A stretch of DNA of 62,959 nucleotides from Fragilaria radians (taxonomy: Eukaryota > Bacillariophyta > Fragilariophyceae > Fragilariales > Fragilariaceae), in NCBI GenBank assembly GCA_900642245.1, contig CAAAJI010000008.1:309311-372269 (forward strand), written 5' to 3'. The notes below the pieces were generated by a model that ran no database searches, was not told where the DNA came from, and was given only the letters and a program-made list of their open reading frames with translations. Both the position numbers and the translations under genes were made by a program. Positions 22,599 to 33,875 of the stretch are shown piece by piece; position 1 is the stretch's first letter, and each line of letters starts with the position of its first letter.

Positions 22599-25105
22599 AA
22601 ATGTGGGAATGACTAATAGTGGTAAAAGGCTTTCTTACCACTTGATATCTGTTTTATTTGTGATAGCCGTAAATCGAATAAGATGTGAATTAAAAGACAA
22701 TTCTTCCTTAGAAGTCTAATGCTGAAATTTTGAAATGACTAATGGTAACTTCATCTAGACGACTCAACAGTGCTAAGGCAAATTAGTGTAATTGCATTCA
22801 AAGGATGGTATTAAATAGTATTTATCAACTAATCAGGTAAAGCATCTGATTTATGAAAAAGATGTCACTGAGCCTTGTCATCAAACCTACCGACCTACAT
22901 GTATGCTATTAGGAAAACGGAACTTTGTATCTTGGCGATAGAGAAGATCCATTCAAAATAGACTTATGAAAAATAATAATTTATCCCAATAGGACCGAAA
23001 CTAATCCTGCATGTTTAGCCTTTGGGACTTTCGCACGTACGGTGAATCTTCCTTTTGAAGCAAACTCTATGCTCCAAATATATGCAGAGGGTATTTGCAC
23101 ATTTAAGCGTTTTATTGATCAATATTCCATAAAGTACATAAAAGTGCAATCTCTAGTCAATGCACCCTCCCTATGGCCGTGCATACTGAATATTTGAGTG
23201 AATACAATATACAATGTTTTTGATATTGAGGTTTCACAATAAAGCATTCTTATGGTTAGAAACCTATTCTGTAAAAAAATTCAAAAGATACTTATAATTT
23301 GACCTCAAAGCGTACACCTTTGTGAAATGGAGCATTACTTAATCATGTGACTAAGCAGCTCTTTCCTGGATGTAAATCTCCATTCAAATCTCTTTGGGAG
23401 AAGACTTGAGTCCCAAATATATTTACATCCCTAATTGAATGAAAGTCTCTGTGTCTTGATTTTGGTCATTCATATCTATCACATAACCTGCATTGACATA
23501 GGGAAGAAAATTGAGAGAAATGAGTTCACGCGTTGTTTAAATGCGGCCATATTCCTGCTGCTTTTGTCGTCTTTCAAGTAATTGCTACTGTTGTCTTTGC
23601 TGGAAGACTTAACAGGCGTAGGATATGTAAACATGTCAGCAGGCTAAATCTAAAGATTAACTTTTAATATTGTGTTTATTCACTACATTGGCCATGACTG
23701 GGTTACTCATATTTGAATGTAAATTGTATCAAACATAATAATTCTAATAAAATGGTGTAAATCACATTTTTGATTAAGCAGCTATCAGTAATTTATCCCA
23801 ATTACGAGCAAACAAAATATCAAATTGGTAATCCAACAATTAACTTACCATTCTAATATGTATCGTTTATGAGCTTAATTGTGCCTTTATTACATACTTC
23901 CGAGTATGGTCTAAGAAAAATGTAGAAAGCTTCCGGAGAAACTGATGTGCCATTATAATTTTCGCTCTCTAGCATTACTTTAATCGAATTTCAAGTTTTT
24001 CTTTAAGATTTTGCCATAATCGACTTTCCTCTAAGTTAACAAATTCAAAGTAGTATGATAGTGGATTAAACATTGCGAGGACACGTAGAAAGTGTCACTT
24101 TGATAGAATCATGACAATAGACAGAACTTCCATTCCTCTTTTATATAGGGCGAGTGTAATCCTTTTTGTTATCGGTCTTACGCGTTTGATGCTTATGACA
24201 AACAACATTCACTTAAGAAAACCAGTGCAAAAATATGACTTGACACGGCAGTTCTAGTAGCCTTTTAATAAGCGTACTTATCCTGTACGCAAGAAGCTAT
24301 TAAAAATCCACTACATTACTGTTTATTGTGGCTTTTGAAGCTATGTCGAAAGAAGTTGCCTATAGCGACATGATATCAACGGATGGGATGAATTTTCTCT
24401 AACGGTTGAATACCTTGTCAGGAAACCAACCATTTCATGGGTCTACAAGGAATATAGATGTTTAGGTATTTTCAATCATCTTTGTATTACAGATTCATGA
24501 ATGGACTATTTTGCTGGAAGTAAGGTATTTCACATCTAGAAAGAGGCTACTCCTTGATGACGATGTATAGCCATAGCCCTAGTCCTATTTATTTGCTTGT
24601 GAATCATGTGAGATCCCCGATATAGGTACCAAAGTACTTCTCAACCCCTGCCATTTTTATCAACACTTTTTCATTTGTGACAAAAGCTTGTCCATGATTT
24701 CCAAACTTTTTTCAATTTCAGCCAAAGAATTTTGTCTGGAACCGATACTTTTTAGGTACTGTGCACTGTAAAATTGTTTTCGAAACTAAAGATTCATCAA
24801 ACGTTCTAATAACGTCGTAATCTCAAACCTATTGGTTCGATGCCAGCGAAAAAAAATTGTCCACTGTGCTTTGGTACTGAACCAAAAGGCAGAGTCAAAT
24901 ATTTCTATTTATTTAGAAATTTGATTGCACCACGTAGGCATTTAAACTTAAATTGATTAACGTCACACCGATTATGTCAGAATTATGAGAATTGGCATAT
25001 TTTTCCTGTTCTTTGACGTCTACAGCTCTCACCTTCGTATTAATTTACAGTTAACTACGTATACAATATTGCGAAGCAATTCATAAACTAGATTTTAGCC
25101 TCAAC
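22599..25105. other. Intergenic, nothing recognised
   Basis: About 2.5 kb, AT-rich, with no open frame of interest on either strand and no transposon motif that I recognise. Confidence 0.5.
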
Positions 25106-26236
25106 ATGGACCCAAGAGCAAGTATGGTGATGCTCTTTATAAGGGGCATGAATATTGACTACGATAATGAATATGCACCCATCGACCCTTTCTTCGAGAT
25201 ATGTAATGAAAGTGGCTTCCTTCTTGCGCAATCAGCTGTATACAGAAACGATAAAAGTCCTCATTGGCCTCCAGTAAAACTTGACATGGAGCTACTTTGT
25301 GGATGCGATTCGGAACGAAAAGTTACTCTCTCTTTTTATTTATGGCGAAAGAACGGACTTCACAAGTTGCTTGGGAAGGTTGACTCTTCAATGCATGAAT
25401 TGAAACTAGCTTCTGAATTCTATTATAGTCAAGACTCGATAGCATACTTGGATAAGAAAGAAACCTATGATTTCGGGAAATTTGGAAAAATATTCGTCTA
25501 CGATTTTATTGAATCTGTTAGAGTGAAACCTGATGAAGCTTTTGCAACGAAAGATGCTCATGACTCATATCAATGTCAAGGAACCGTTGAAACGGATTCA
25601 ACATCTGAGATGTCTGAATTCAATACAGTAACTGATTCAGAGTCTCAATGTTTATCTTTGAATGGAAGTGAAAGTTCAGCCCTAGTTGCCTCAAGGGTTT
25701 TGACGCCTAAGCAACGTCAACTCAGCTTGATCTCTCCATGCCAGAATTTCACCAACTGGAGCAAAAATCACTTGTCTCTGCATGAAGCTGAAGAACGAGG
25801 AGTATCGATGGCTAAACTAGAAACCACAGACTGTGCATTTGATGATGAGTACCTGAAAGCCTCAAAATCTACTCAGAGTGGCACTCGAAGCCATGAATTT
25901 GATCAAGATTACCATGCAAATGGAACAACCTATTCAAGAACTTGTAAACGCGATGATCGCTTGCCATCTGGGCTGTTAAAGGTCTGGAATCATCTCGCCA
26001 ACTCAATGAGACATACAGGCATCGAAGATAAGCAAAAATCTTCTGGAGTTGCTGATTATATTGAGGGTTCAAAACATATAGCAATAAAAGATACTACTTC
26101 TTTCGGAGGCCTTCACCGAGTGAAAACGTCATTTAGTTCACCTGATCTAAGTCGATTAGTGTGGGACGATGATGAAACTTGTAAGGTCAAAAAGAAGCAA
26201 TTTCTCGGTCTTCCAAAAAAAGAGTATGCATCTTAA
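25106..26236 (+). CDS. Copine-like single C2-domain protein with a long disordered tail
   Basis: A single open frame of 376 residues. Residues 1-140 form one C2 domain that resembles the second C2 of copines: DPFFEICNESG, then SPHWPPVKLDMELLCGCD, then a turn ending NGLHKLLGKVDSSMHEL. C2 domains bind membranes and often Ca2+. The loop that is normally YDxDNDG in copines reads YLWRKNG here, so two acidic Ca2+ ligands are absent and Ca2+-independent binding is more likely. There is no copine A/VWA domain. Residues 150-376 are rich in Ser, Thr, Asp and Glu and low in hydrophobics, hence probably disordered and phosphorylated, ending in a basic Lys-rich stretch. The ATG at 25,106 is the first in frame. 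I can place the domain but not a specific role. Confidence 0.75.
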   Translation: MDPRASMVMLFIRGMNIDYDNEYAPIDPFFEICNESGFLLAQSAVYRNDKSPHWPPVKLDMELLCGCDSERKVTLSFYLWRKNGLHKLLGKVDSSMHELKLASEFYYSQDSIAYLDKKETYDFGKFGKIFVYDFIESVRVKPDEAFATKDAHDSYQCQGTVETDSTSEMSEFNTVTDSESQCLSLNGSESSALVASRVLTPKQRQLSLISPCQNFTNWSKNHLSLHEAEERGVSMAKLETTDCAFDDEYLKASKSTQSGTRSHEFDQDYHANGTTYSRTCKRDDRLPSGLLKVWNHLANSMRHTGIEDKQKSSGVADYIEGSKHIAIKDTTSFGGLHRVKTSFSSPDLSRLVWDDDETCKVKKKQFLGLPKKEYAS

Positions 26237-27700
26237 CTAATTCAAAAGCACATGAAATAACAATATATAGAGTCGTTGTAACATAAGTAATAAAGGATAT
26301 GAGTTTAAACTTTATAATATTACACAAACTTGGTAACTAAGAAACAAATCAAGCTTGTAGGGTGGAATGATTAAAGGTGTAAGGAGTTTTTTGCATATTG
26401 GCGTAGATCCTTTCTCCATAAGTTGAAACCACAAATGTGTGCGTTAAAGTGAAGGAATCAGCCAGTACGGAATGGTGTGAAGTCATCATAAAATTAACTC
26501 GAGTTACATAACCAGCCGTAGCTAGTGGTCTAGGGGCGGTTCAATTCTGTCATGCGGTGGTATTTTTAACCTGCGTGTCCATGTTACGAATCTCATGGAA
26601 GCAAAATCTAAATTTATGGTTTCCCTAACTTTGACAAAACACATCCTGCCTTCTTCCTACTTCCCTTTCACAGTCCATTAATAAACTTGAGCATATGTGA
26701 CAATTATTTGAATCATTTCTTTGTTCTAATTGAGTGAAATGGACATCTTGACTATTTCAGGAAAGATAGGGAATATCTCAAAGTATAGTAAAAATGTTGA
26801 AAGTCTATTTCTACTCTAATTCCCCAACTTCAAGAAATTAAAAAACTAAAAGGTGGAGAATTTTCTTTCAAGAAGAAACACCACAAGCCCAATAACAGAT
26901 GGTAGTTATGTGCGGAGATACATACTTTCATATGCAAGTGTGTGATTGAATTGGTTGGGACAATTTGCGACTTTTTCTTTATCAAAAATCTGTTTGCTTC
27001 GGAAATAAGAAATGTATCAGTGTACATATGTAATTGGCAAAATGCATAGTGAAAACTATTTAGGTGGTACGTTACCTTACCAGATAAGGCATCAAAAATA
27101 AAATTATTATTGACCGGAATATTCCTTATCGTTTCAGAAATTGAGTAAAATGGATAAATCAAAGCAATAGACAAAATCCAGCAAATCAAAGCCCATATTG
27201 CATACAAGAAGAATACATTAATCCTTTCACATCGGTGATGGAATTCCATCATACCCTCTTTTAAGGAGTGCATCACAAATGGTTAAGGCTTTGGAGTCTA
27301 AAAAATTAAGGACTAGCTAATTTATGACCCTTGAATAAAATTAGGTGATATTTTTTTTGAAAGGGCACATAATTAGCCTTACTTAGAAGCTATTGTTGGA
27401 GACAAGGTGGCAAAAGGACTAACATGTAAGTCGGAAAGGAATTATTCAGTCAAATATAACTTTTGGAAGAATATGTTTATTTCTCCTTGACAGCATGGAT
27501 AACATGCAAGGTTTGTGACATTAGACTATAAAGCATATCTTGAAAATAGGTTTTCTAAAGTCTATCATTCAAGATAACTTACACTGTAATTTTGGCAAAA
27601 TCCATAACTCTTGTAATGCTTTTGACGTTTGTACAAAACATTTACGACAGATCCAATGTGTTTGTCATTAAAGTTCAAATTCCAATAACAAAATAACATT
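26237..27700. other. Intergenic with a doubtful small membrane-protein exon
   Basis: Mostly AT-rich without genes. On the minus strand 27,058-27,273 encodes about 70 residues with one clear hydrophobic segment (VFFLYAIWALICWILSIALI). It ends at a possible splice donor (G/GTAAGG near 27,080). I could not find a convincing following exon, so it is only a candidate. A sequence at about 26,525-26,550 looks a little like tRNA A and B boxes but cannot fold as a tRNA. Confidence 0.3.
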
Positions 27701-30700
27701 CTAATTTATGTTTGCCAAAAGATTTCGAACGATTCGAGGCAAATCACTTGTTTGAAGGCAGATCTGAGCCGTTCCCAAAGGAAGTGCTTTCTTTATTTCC
27801 TCCGCCTCTCTGCCAAAGCTTGCAATGAAGATACAGTATATTTTGATGGAGTGAAGCTGGTCACTCCCATCTTGAATGATGCGACTCAGCTCTTTCGGAT
27901 GTATCCCATATCGAGAAAGGTTTGCATCACTAACTAGCACTACAATAGGATCTTGAGCACTTAACTCTCCTTTTTTTGTCTCTTCAATTACTTCTTGGAT
28001 TGCTAGCCTTAGGGCATCTAGTGTATGATCCCCACTTTGACAAAATTGAGAATGTGCCGCCATGACTTTAAGGATTTGCATGTATTCTTTTTCATCCTTG
28101 GGCTGATCATCGAATTCAACGAGTCCAATACGTTGCGAGTCTCCGCTATGGCCAACAATACTATAGTTAAACCTATGTTGCATCTCTTCAAAGCTCTTCA
28201 TAATCAACAACGCAGCTTCTAGGCAACGAAAGAGGCGTTCGTCGTATCCATTAAACCTATACATACTTCCACTGCAATCTAGGACAAACCGTAGAAGTTT
28301 AGGCGCATGCACGGTGCCGTGTGAGTCATGAAATCCTCGTCTCTTGTAAACAAGTTTTTCACCAGTCACACTATCAACTAATTTAGAATCATCTAATTCC
28401 CCGTGACTTTGACGCTTGATCCATCCACGTTCTTGATGCCGTAAGTCAAGTGAGCCAAGCATATCTTTCAATATTGAAACATCATTCCGGATTCGATCTA
28501 GGAATTGATTGTAGAATTTCCAATCAGAGTTGCTCATCTGGATTTCCCGAAGACGCTCATTCAGAGCCTCTTTTGCCATTTTTCGAGCTATATTGGCCGC
28601 TTCCTCGCTAATGCTAGCTTTTGACTCATCACTTACTTGATATACCTTGTGTCCCCTATCCAACCGATACGGACCTCCACGACCTCCAAGACCAGCAGTA
28701 TCACTACCTCCAGTACCCCCCGCCCATTGATTCCCACCAACATGTGCCTCATTTTTCTCGTCCCATTTTCCACGCTTGGGATCGCCTAAAGGTGGCGGTG
28801 TAGAACTTTCTCCTCCTTCTTGACTACGACGTAGATACTGAATAGATAATTCACTTTGATCGACAGTCTTCTCGTGAACAGGATGTAAGGCAATTCCATG
28901 CTTGAGAAAGATGTTTTCTAATTTTGAGTAGTTTTGCTCATTATATGAGTCAAAATCCAGAATGTTGCGGAGTATTGAAGAAATATTATGCTTGGGGAAT
29001 TTAGATAGGTGCTTCACAACTGAGACCGCTTCCCTTGTTGAATAAGGGTAGTTGATATCTCCCTGATCGAAAAGTTCCCGAAGGTCTGCAAAGCAATTAG
29101 CAATTTTTTCCAACGTAGATTTTGGGACGTTTGGAGCGTAGGAGTGCAAAAGCTGAATTTCAGAATCAATAGAGGGGAACGGTACAACTTTCGTCGAAAA
29201 GCAATCCCCTATCTCTCGAAAAAAATCGTTGCCCAAGAAAGGATACCCAGGACGATTTGCCAGGACAAAGATTAGGAAATCTGGATGCAAAGGAATAACA
29301 TCAGGACCACTGCTATGACGAGATATCCTGCGGCCATCCGCAAGGGCTAATTCTCCATCCTCCACAAGTCCCTTGAGAACAGCTATGACATCTAAAGGTG
29401 CTTTATCTGCTTCATCGATGACTAAAGCACAGCCCTCAGTTACTGCTCGGACAAGAGGGGAGTCATTCCAAATAATTTTTCCGTCTTGAAGCGTTGGTGA
29501 TAATGTCAACTGACCGATAGTCGAATCGCGATGAAGTTGAATATACTCGCGTTCAAATTGCGCAAGTTGACATAGCCTATCTACGATAAAATTCTTACCT
29601 ACACCTTGATTTCCCAAGAGTAAGAATGATCTCACACCACTTTGATACTCCTGCATAACATTCTGAAGAATCTGTACATGATTCGGAATATCAATAAAAT
29701 TATGGGAAAACGGAACCATTTCTGGGCGTCGGGCAATCTTGCGTTTCATAGTAAAATCTCCAAGAACAAGGTCATCACCCAAGATGGATATTTCAGTTGA
29801 TTGATTCCTTCTTTTGGTCTGCTTTTTGACCCCAACAGAGAGAAGCAAAGAATCTAAGGCCAATCGTTGCCTTTGTGGTAGGAGTTCGGCTACAAAGACA
29901 GAGCTTAAAGCATCATATAAAGTAGAGAGAGATAATTGCTTTGAAACTCGGATGATGTCTCGTATGGATAAAGGAGTGACTCCGTAATCCTCAGCAACTT
30001 TTTCATTCAGTTTTTCTCGTAAGCGGAAAATCGGTTCCATCGATTCCATGGAACAGGAAGGGTATGCCGACTTTAAAATAGCTCTTAGACACTCATCTCG
30101 AGCTTCGGGTAAGATAATTGTACTAAACATACCAATTACGTCCTCTGATAACCAGTCTTTCGCGGAATGCTTTGATATGGAACCAAGGGCCAGAATTCGA
30201 AATGAGTCATGGATTTTCACAACATCCTCGTTGTTTTGAATATCAGGAATATGAGAATTAGCAACCAGACGCCTGCCATCAGGAAGAAAAATATCTCTAT
30301 CAACAACAAAGCTTTTTAGGGTGGACAGCACATCCTTGCGAAGTTTGTCCGCCCCATCGAGGATGCATAAATGTCCTTGTCTTGCTGACTTCACAAGAAA
30401 GGATTCATCCCAGATCGTTTCACCTGTTTTGGAATCAGTTCCTCGGCGTAGAAAGAGATCGCGGACAGTCATTTCTGAATTCAGGTGAAAGATGCAAGGC
30501 TCATAGCCTAAAAGAGAGGAAAACTGATTGGCAATTGCGTTTTTCCCTTCCCCTTTCCTTCGCGATAGCAGTAGAACATCCCGCCCGATGGCATGCTCTT
30601 GCATGATATCCGACAAAACCTCTTTGGCACTAGATGTTGGTACGAAGGTAGGAGATGACGCATTTACATCCATGCTTCCACAAGGTACAGTGACAGAGAC

Positions 30701-31963
30701 TGTATTGGCAGGTTGAAAAAAGGATGTTGAGGAAGAAAACGTGACTTCGGCTTTCGTAGCGGATAATCTTTGGACATCTGCTATGTGATAGTGCTGGTTA
30801 GTATCCCTGCGTTTGAGTCCTTCACTTGCTTTTTGAAACAATTTTTGAGAGGACTCCATACGTGTGCCAAAAATTGTTTGCAAACTAGAATCTTGAATGG
30901 CTATGGGATATGCTCGCATGAGCAATCTATGACTGCATTCCTCGGGGAAAATTTGTATAAGTTGTGCTCTGGAGAATAGATCATGGGAGGGATAGTTCCA
31001 GATACGTGAAGAGGAGCTCATGGTATCGATATTGTGGGAAGCTGTTATATTTATGGAACCTGCGATTTTTGCCAATGTCTGACATAAACTTTCCGTAATC
31101 CCTTTACTGACGAGATCATGATAAATTTCATCCGTTTTTGGTAAGTCAACTCGACGAGTCTGGAATCTGGAACGCAGGGGAGGATCCAAACTATTTCCTT
31201 GAAAAGGGGGTGCTGGAATTCCAAGTGCAATAACACGAAAATCATGATGTACTGGAACTAGAAAGTCAGAGTTTAAGGACTTGAGTTCAGTATGACGTCT
31301 TGGAGAAATTAGAAATCGTCCATCCTCCAGATTCATTTCTCTGTTCTCCAAGAGATTATTCAATGTTGGGAGTACGTTTCGTTCCACCTTTTCAAGACCA
31401 TCGAGGATTAAGAGCCTTCCGTGAATTGCAGCTTCTACCGGAGGCTGGTCAACGAACAATACCTTCGTGGACCCACTTGGATCAGCAATGAGTTCACGAC
31501 GTTGCTTCAAATCACTTTCTGTCGTATCTGATGACAAATTCACAACGTGAACCTCTCGTCTTGTCATTTCTGCATAAGCCAGGGCCAATCGTCGACGGTA
31601 GATCGCTCCAACTCCTGGAGGTCCGATAAGCATCATATCTTGTCCTAATATATCTTTTGACATCATCCATTGCAAATGTTTCAATATTTCTTTGGAGGGA
31701 TCTTTCACTAAATAGTTTTGTGGCACAAGATGTGCCACCATCGGATTTCCACATGGTATTTCGATGTCTCCTAATCTAACATGATCGAGAGTTTTCAATG
31801 CTTTATGATAATTGCAGCGATAGTGAGATGTTACGAAAATCTTGACCGCTATTCTTCGCCGTGCAAGCAGTAATGAGTTCATATTTTGACGCCTTTTGGT
31901 AAAATGCAATTTTCTGATGGACAACGAAAAACAAGCATTTCGGGAGTTCGTGAACACATCCAT
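27701..31963 (-). CDS. VWA8: VWA8-like mitochondrial AAA+/von Willebrand A protein
   Basis: An intronless frame of about 1420 residues. Three AAA+ MoxR/dynein-like modules are followed by a Gly-rich linker and a VWA domain. Module 1 (GPPGVG at about 114-119) lacks the P-loop lysine, as in the animal protein; modules 2 (RRKGEGKN, ~467) and 3 (GNQGVGKN, ~785) keep it. Walker B of module 3 is LVIDEADKA. The VWA domain has a full MIDAS: DCSGS (~1228), GDHT and SDANLS. The blocks TESDLKQRRE, LNNLLENREM and HVGGNQWAGGTGG match VWA8, a mitochondrial matrix ATPase of uncertain role. The N-terminus is Arg-rich without early acids, as in presequences. I used the first in-frame ATG (31,963); the ATG at 31,882 (MNSLLLARRR) has a better context and may be the true start. 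It is shorter than the ~1900-residue animal protein, mainly between module 3 and the VWA domain. Confidence 0.9.
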   Translation of the reverse strand: MDVFTNSRNACFSLSIRKLHFTKRRQNMNSLLLARRRIAVKIFVTSHYRCNYHKALKTLDHVRLGDIEIPCGNPMVAHLVPQNYLVKDPSKEILKHLQWMMSKDILGQDMMLIGPPGVGAIYRRRLALAYAEMTRREVHVVNLSSDTTESDLKQRRELIADPSGSTKVLFVDQPPVEAAIHGRLLILDGLEKVERNVLPTLNNLLENREMNLEDGRFLISPRRHTELKSLNSDFLVPVHHDFRVIALGIPAPPFQGNSLDPPLRSRFQTRRVDLPKTDEIYHDLVSKGITESLCQTLAKIAGSINITASHNIDTMSSSSRIWNYPSHDLFSRAQLIQIFPEECSHRLLMRAYPIAIQDSSLQTIFGTRMESSQKLFQKASEGLKRRDTNQHYHIADVQRLSATKAEVTFSSSTSFFQPANTVSVTVPCGSMDVNASSPTFVPTSSAKEVLSDIMQEHAIGRDVLLLSRRKGEGKNAIANQFSSLLGYEPCIFHLNSEMTVRDLFLRRGTDSKTGETIWDESFLVKSARQGHLCILDGADKLRKDVLSTLKSFVVDRDIFLPDGRRLVANSHIPDIQNNEDVVKIHDSFRILALGSISKHSAKDWLSEDVIGMFSTIILPEARDECLRAILKSAYPSCSMESMEPIFRLREKLNEKVAEDYGVTPLSIRDIIRVSKQLSLSTLYDALSSVFVAELLPQRQRLALDSLLLSVGVKKQTKRRNQSTEISILGDDLVLGDFTMKRKIARRPEMVPFSHNFIDIPNHVQILQNVMQEYQSGVRSFLLLGNQGVGKNFIVDRLCQLAQFEREYIQLHRDSTIGQLTLSPTLQDGKIIWNDSPLVRAVTEGCALVIDEADKAPLDVIAVLKGLVEDGELALADGRRISRHSSGPDVIPLHPDFLIFVLANRPGYPFLGNDFFREIGDCFSTKVVPFPSIDSEIQLLHSYAPNVPKSTLEKIANCFADLRELFDQGDINYPYSTREAVSVVKHLSKFPKHNISSILRNILDFDSYNEQNYSKLENIFLKHGIALHPVHEKTVDQSELSIQYLRRSQEGGESSTPPPLGDPKRGKWDEKNEAHVGGNQWAGGTGGSDTAGLGGRGGPYRLDRGHKVYQVSDESKASISEEAANIARKMAKEALNERLREIQMSNSDWKFYNQFLDRIRNDVSILKDMLGSLDLRHQERGWIKRQSHGELDDSKLVDSVTGEKLVYKRRGFHDSHGTVHAPKLLRFVLDCSGSMYRFNGYDERLFRCLEAALLIMKSFEEMQHRFNYSIVGHSGDSQRIGLVEFDDQPKDEKEYMQILKVMAAHSQFCQSGDHTLDALRLAIQEVIEETKKGELSAQDPIVVLVSDANLSRYGIHPKELSRIIQDGSDQLHSIKIYCIFIASFGREAEEIKKALPLGTAQICLQTSDLPRIVRNLLANIN

Positions 31964-32657
31964 AAGGATATGGTTTTTAATTGGCGCATAACCCTCCAAT
32001 AAAAATGAATGCCATTGTTGTATGAATCGGAGTCCGGGACAGTATTCAAAGCTGGTCTTAACAACATTCAAAAATGAAGTGGTGCTGAGTTCAGGTCAAG
32101 ATGAAAGCGACAGCAAAGCACCTCTTGGAGTAAATTCCATTGTGTTGGGATTCTTGTGAGAAGAATTTGGGATAGGTACAAAGGTTGCTTTAATTTAAGT
32201 ATATAGATTTTTTTGTCGCACTTGATGAAATGACAGCAAATTTTTTCAAATAAATTTACGTTTGGAATATTTGTTGCAAATGTGAGAGATTGAAAGAGAA
32301 GGTTAAAACTAGCCAAAAATGGATGAATGAGTTTAAGAAAGGGAAATTGATTCGCATATAATTGTACAGTTTCAAGGTAGCGTAAAGTCGCTTTAATGAT
32401 GACATGTTTTCTTCGCATAATGGTATTGTTTCCTTTTCAACAATAGCTAAGTCACTAGATAACAAACACACTTTACTCGTTTCTAAATTTCTTTAGTAGC
32501 TTATAGGTGACAGTTGCTTCATTCAACCTTCATGACCTAATTTTTTCGCCAAACCTTGACTTTCTGGTTTGAGTGCTTGTCAAATAATCGTACAAGCTTT
32601 CGAAAAAGATGAATTGTCCATTACTCCCAAGATGAAATACATGGAGTTTCTGGCATT

Positions 32658-33875
32658 CTAGTCAAGCTGCGTAGAGGTCTTTCCTATATAACGGGGACCA
32701 AATGTTAAGCCATCAGCAGAGGTGAAAGAATGGGCTTCATCGAAAGGCCGCTCGGAGTAGTAAGTTTCATTTGTGGAACTAATATTTGCGGGCATTCCCG
32801 TGCTACTGGTGAACATGGACACATTGTCATCCTCTTCAATGTTTTCTCTCAGGAAGTCACCATTAAAGTCTGTAAAATAAGATGTTGAACCATCAATTCC
32901 AACCTCAATGCGGTCATTTTCGAGGTCCGTTAAGTAAATACCCTCATCATCTGACATTAATCCTTTCTTGCCAATGTTTTCATAGCTGAAGCAAGCCTCT
33001 GATTCGTCGCCACTATATGAATCTTTTCGCCCAAGTTTGATACGTTCCTTTTCAATCTGACGTTGAGCAAGATAGTTCCTCGTAACATTCTTTTCGATTT
33101 CTGAATCAGCCATTGATGAGACGGCATCCAATGAATATTCATCCATGTCGGTGCGGGTTGGCATAACGCGCAAAATTTCAGATTCAGCCTTGTCGTTTCC
33201 ATTGCTTAACTCTTCATCTACTTTGGGTTTCTGTGAAATGATCCTACCACCTTTCGTTGGCTTGGAAACAGAAGGAGTCTTGTAATAGCAATAACCTAAT
33301 ATAGATGCCACAATTAAGACGAACACAGCCCCGGCAGCTAATCCAGCAATTGTCGCAACGTTCATCGACGTAGAAGCATTTCCTCCAATCAGCTGCTCTT
33401 CGCTAATTCTTATCGATGTCACATAGGGAGTGAGCTCGATGATTGCCTCATTGTTTAGTAGAGCTCGTCGCTGAGTTTCGAAGACATCTTTATACCAAAC
33501 AGAGGAGTTGAAACTAGCAGAGCCTGAATACGATAATTCTCGGAATGATCCATTTACTACTTTCCATTCTCTAATCTGAATTTCGACATCAACAAACGAT
33601 GAAAATTCTGCTTCAAAACCCCTGCTCAAAAGAAAATCTAGTATAGATGATAAATTTGCATTGTCCTGATCTTGCTCTTCAGCCTCTACGACGAAATCCA
33701 AAAGAGGAACAACGAGATTTGCTGCATTCGACTCCGAACCTGATGAGAGATATCGAGCACTACCACGCCAATTATTTCGCTTTGCAGACACTTTGTCTTT
33801 ATTTGTGCGTTGAGATACAGCAGAGGCTGGAGACAGCAATCGTTGAAACAAAGTTGGGAAGGAATGATCAAACAT
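32658..33875 (-). CDS. Single-pass membrane protein, family not recognised
   Basis: An open frame of 405 residues with one strong transmembrane segment at about 174-197 (IAGLAAGAVFVLIVASILGY) followed by the basic CYYKT stop-transfer. The 170 residues before it contain several N-glycosylation sequons (for example NGS, NSS, NAS), which suits an outside or lumenal domain. The 200 residues after it are acidic, rich in Ser and Asp, and look disordered. The first 50 residues show no clear signal peptide; an in-frame stop lies just upstream of the ATG at 33,875, so either the signal is on an unseen upstream exon or the topology relies on the internal segment. Proteins with this layout are frequent in diatoms. 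No function can be assigned. Confidence 0.7.
   Translation of the reverse strand: MFDHSFPTLFQRLLSPASAVSQRTNKDKVSAKRNNWRGSARYLSSGSESNAANLVVPLLDFVVEAEEQDQDNANLSSILDFLLSRGFEAEFSSFVDVEIQIREWKVVNGSFRELSYSGSASFNSSVWYKDVFETQRRALLNNEAIIELTPYVTSIRISEEQLIGGNASTSMNVATIAGLAAGAVFVLIVASILGYCYYKTPSVSKPTKGGRIISQKPKVDEELSNGNDKAESEILRVMPTRTDMDEYSLDAVSSMADSEIEKNVTRNYLAQRQIEKERIKLGRKDSYSGDESEACFSYENIGKKGLMSDDEGIYLTDLENDRIEVGIDGSTSYFTDFNGDFLRENIEEDDNVSMFTSSTGMPANISSTNETYYSERPFDEAHSFTSADGLTFGPRYIGKTSTQLD

Noticed and set aside
26520..26560. tRNA-like sequence (GTGGTCTAGGGG followed by GGTTCAATTC)
   Set aside because: The A-box-like and B-box-like parts almost touch, leaving no room for an anticodon arm, and no acceptor stem pairs.
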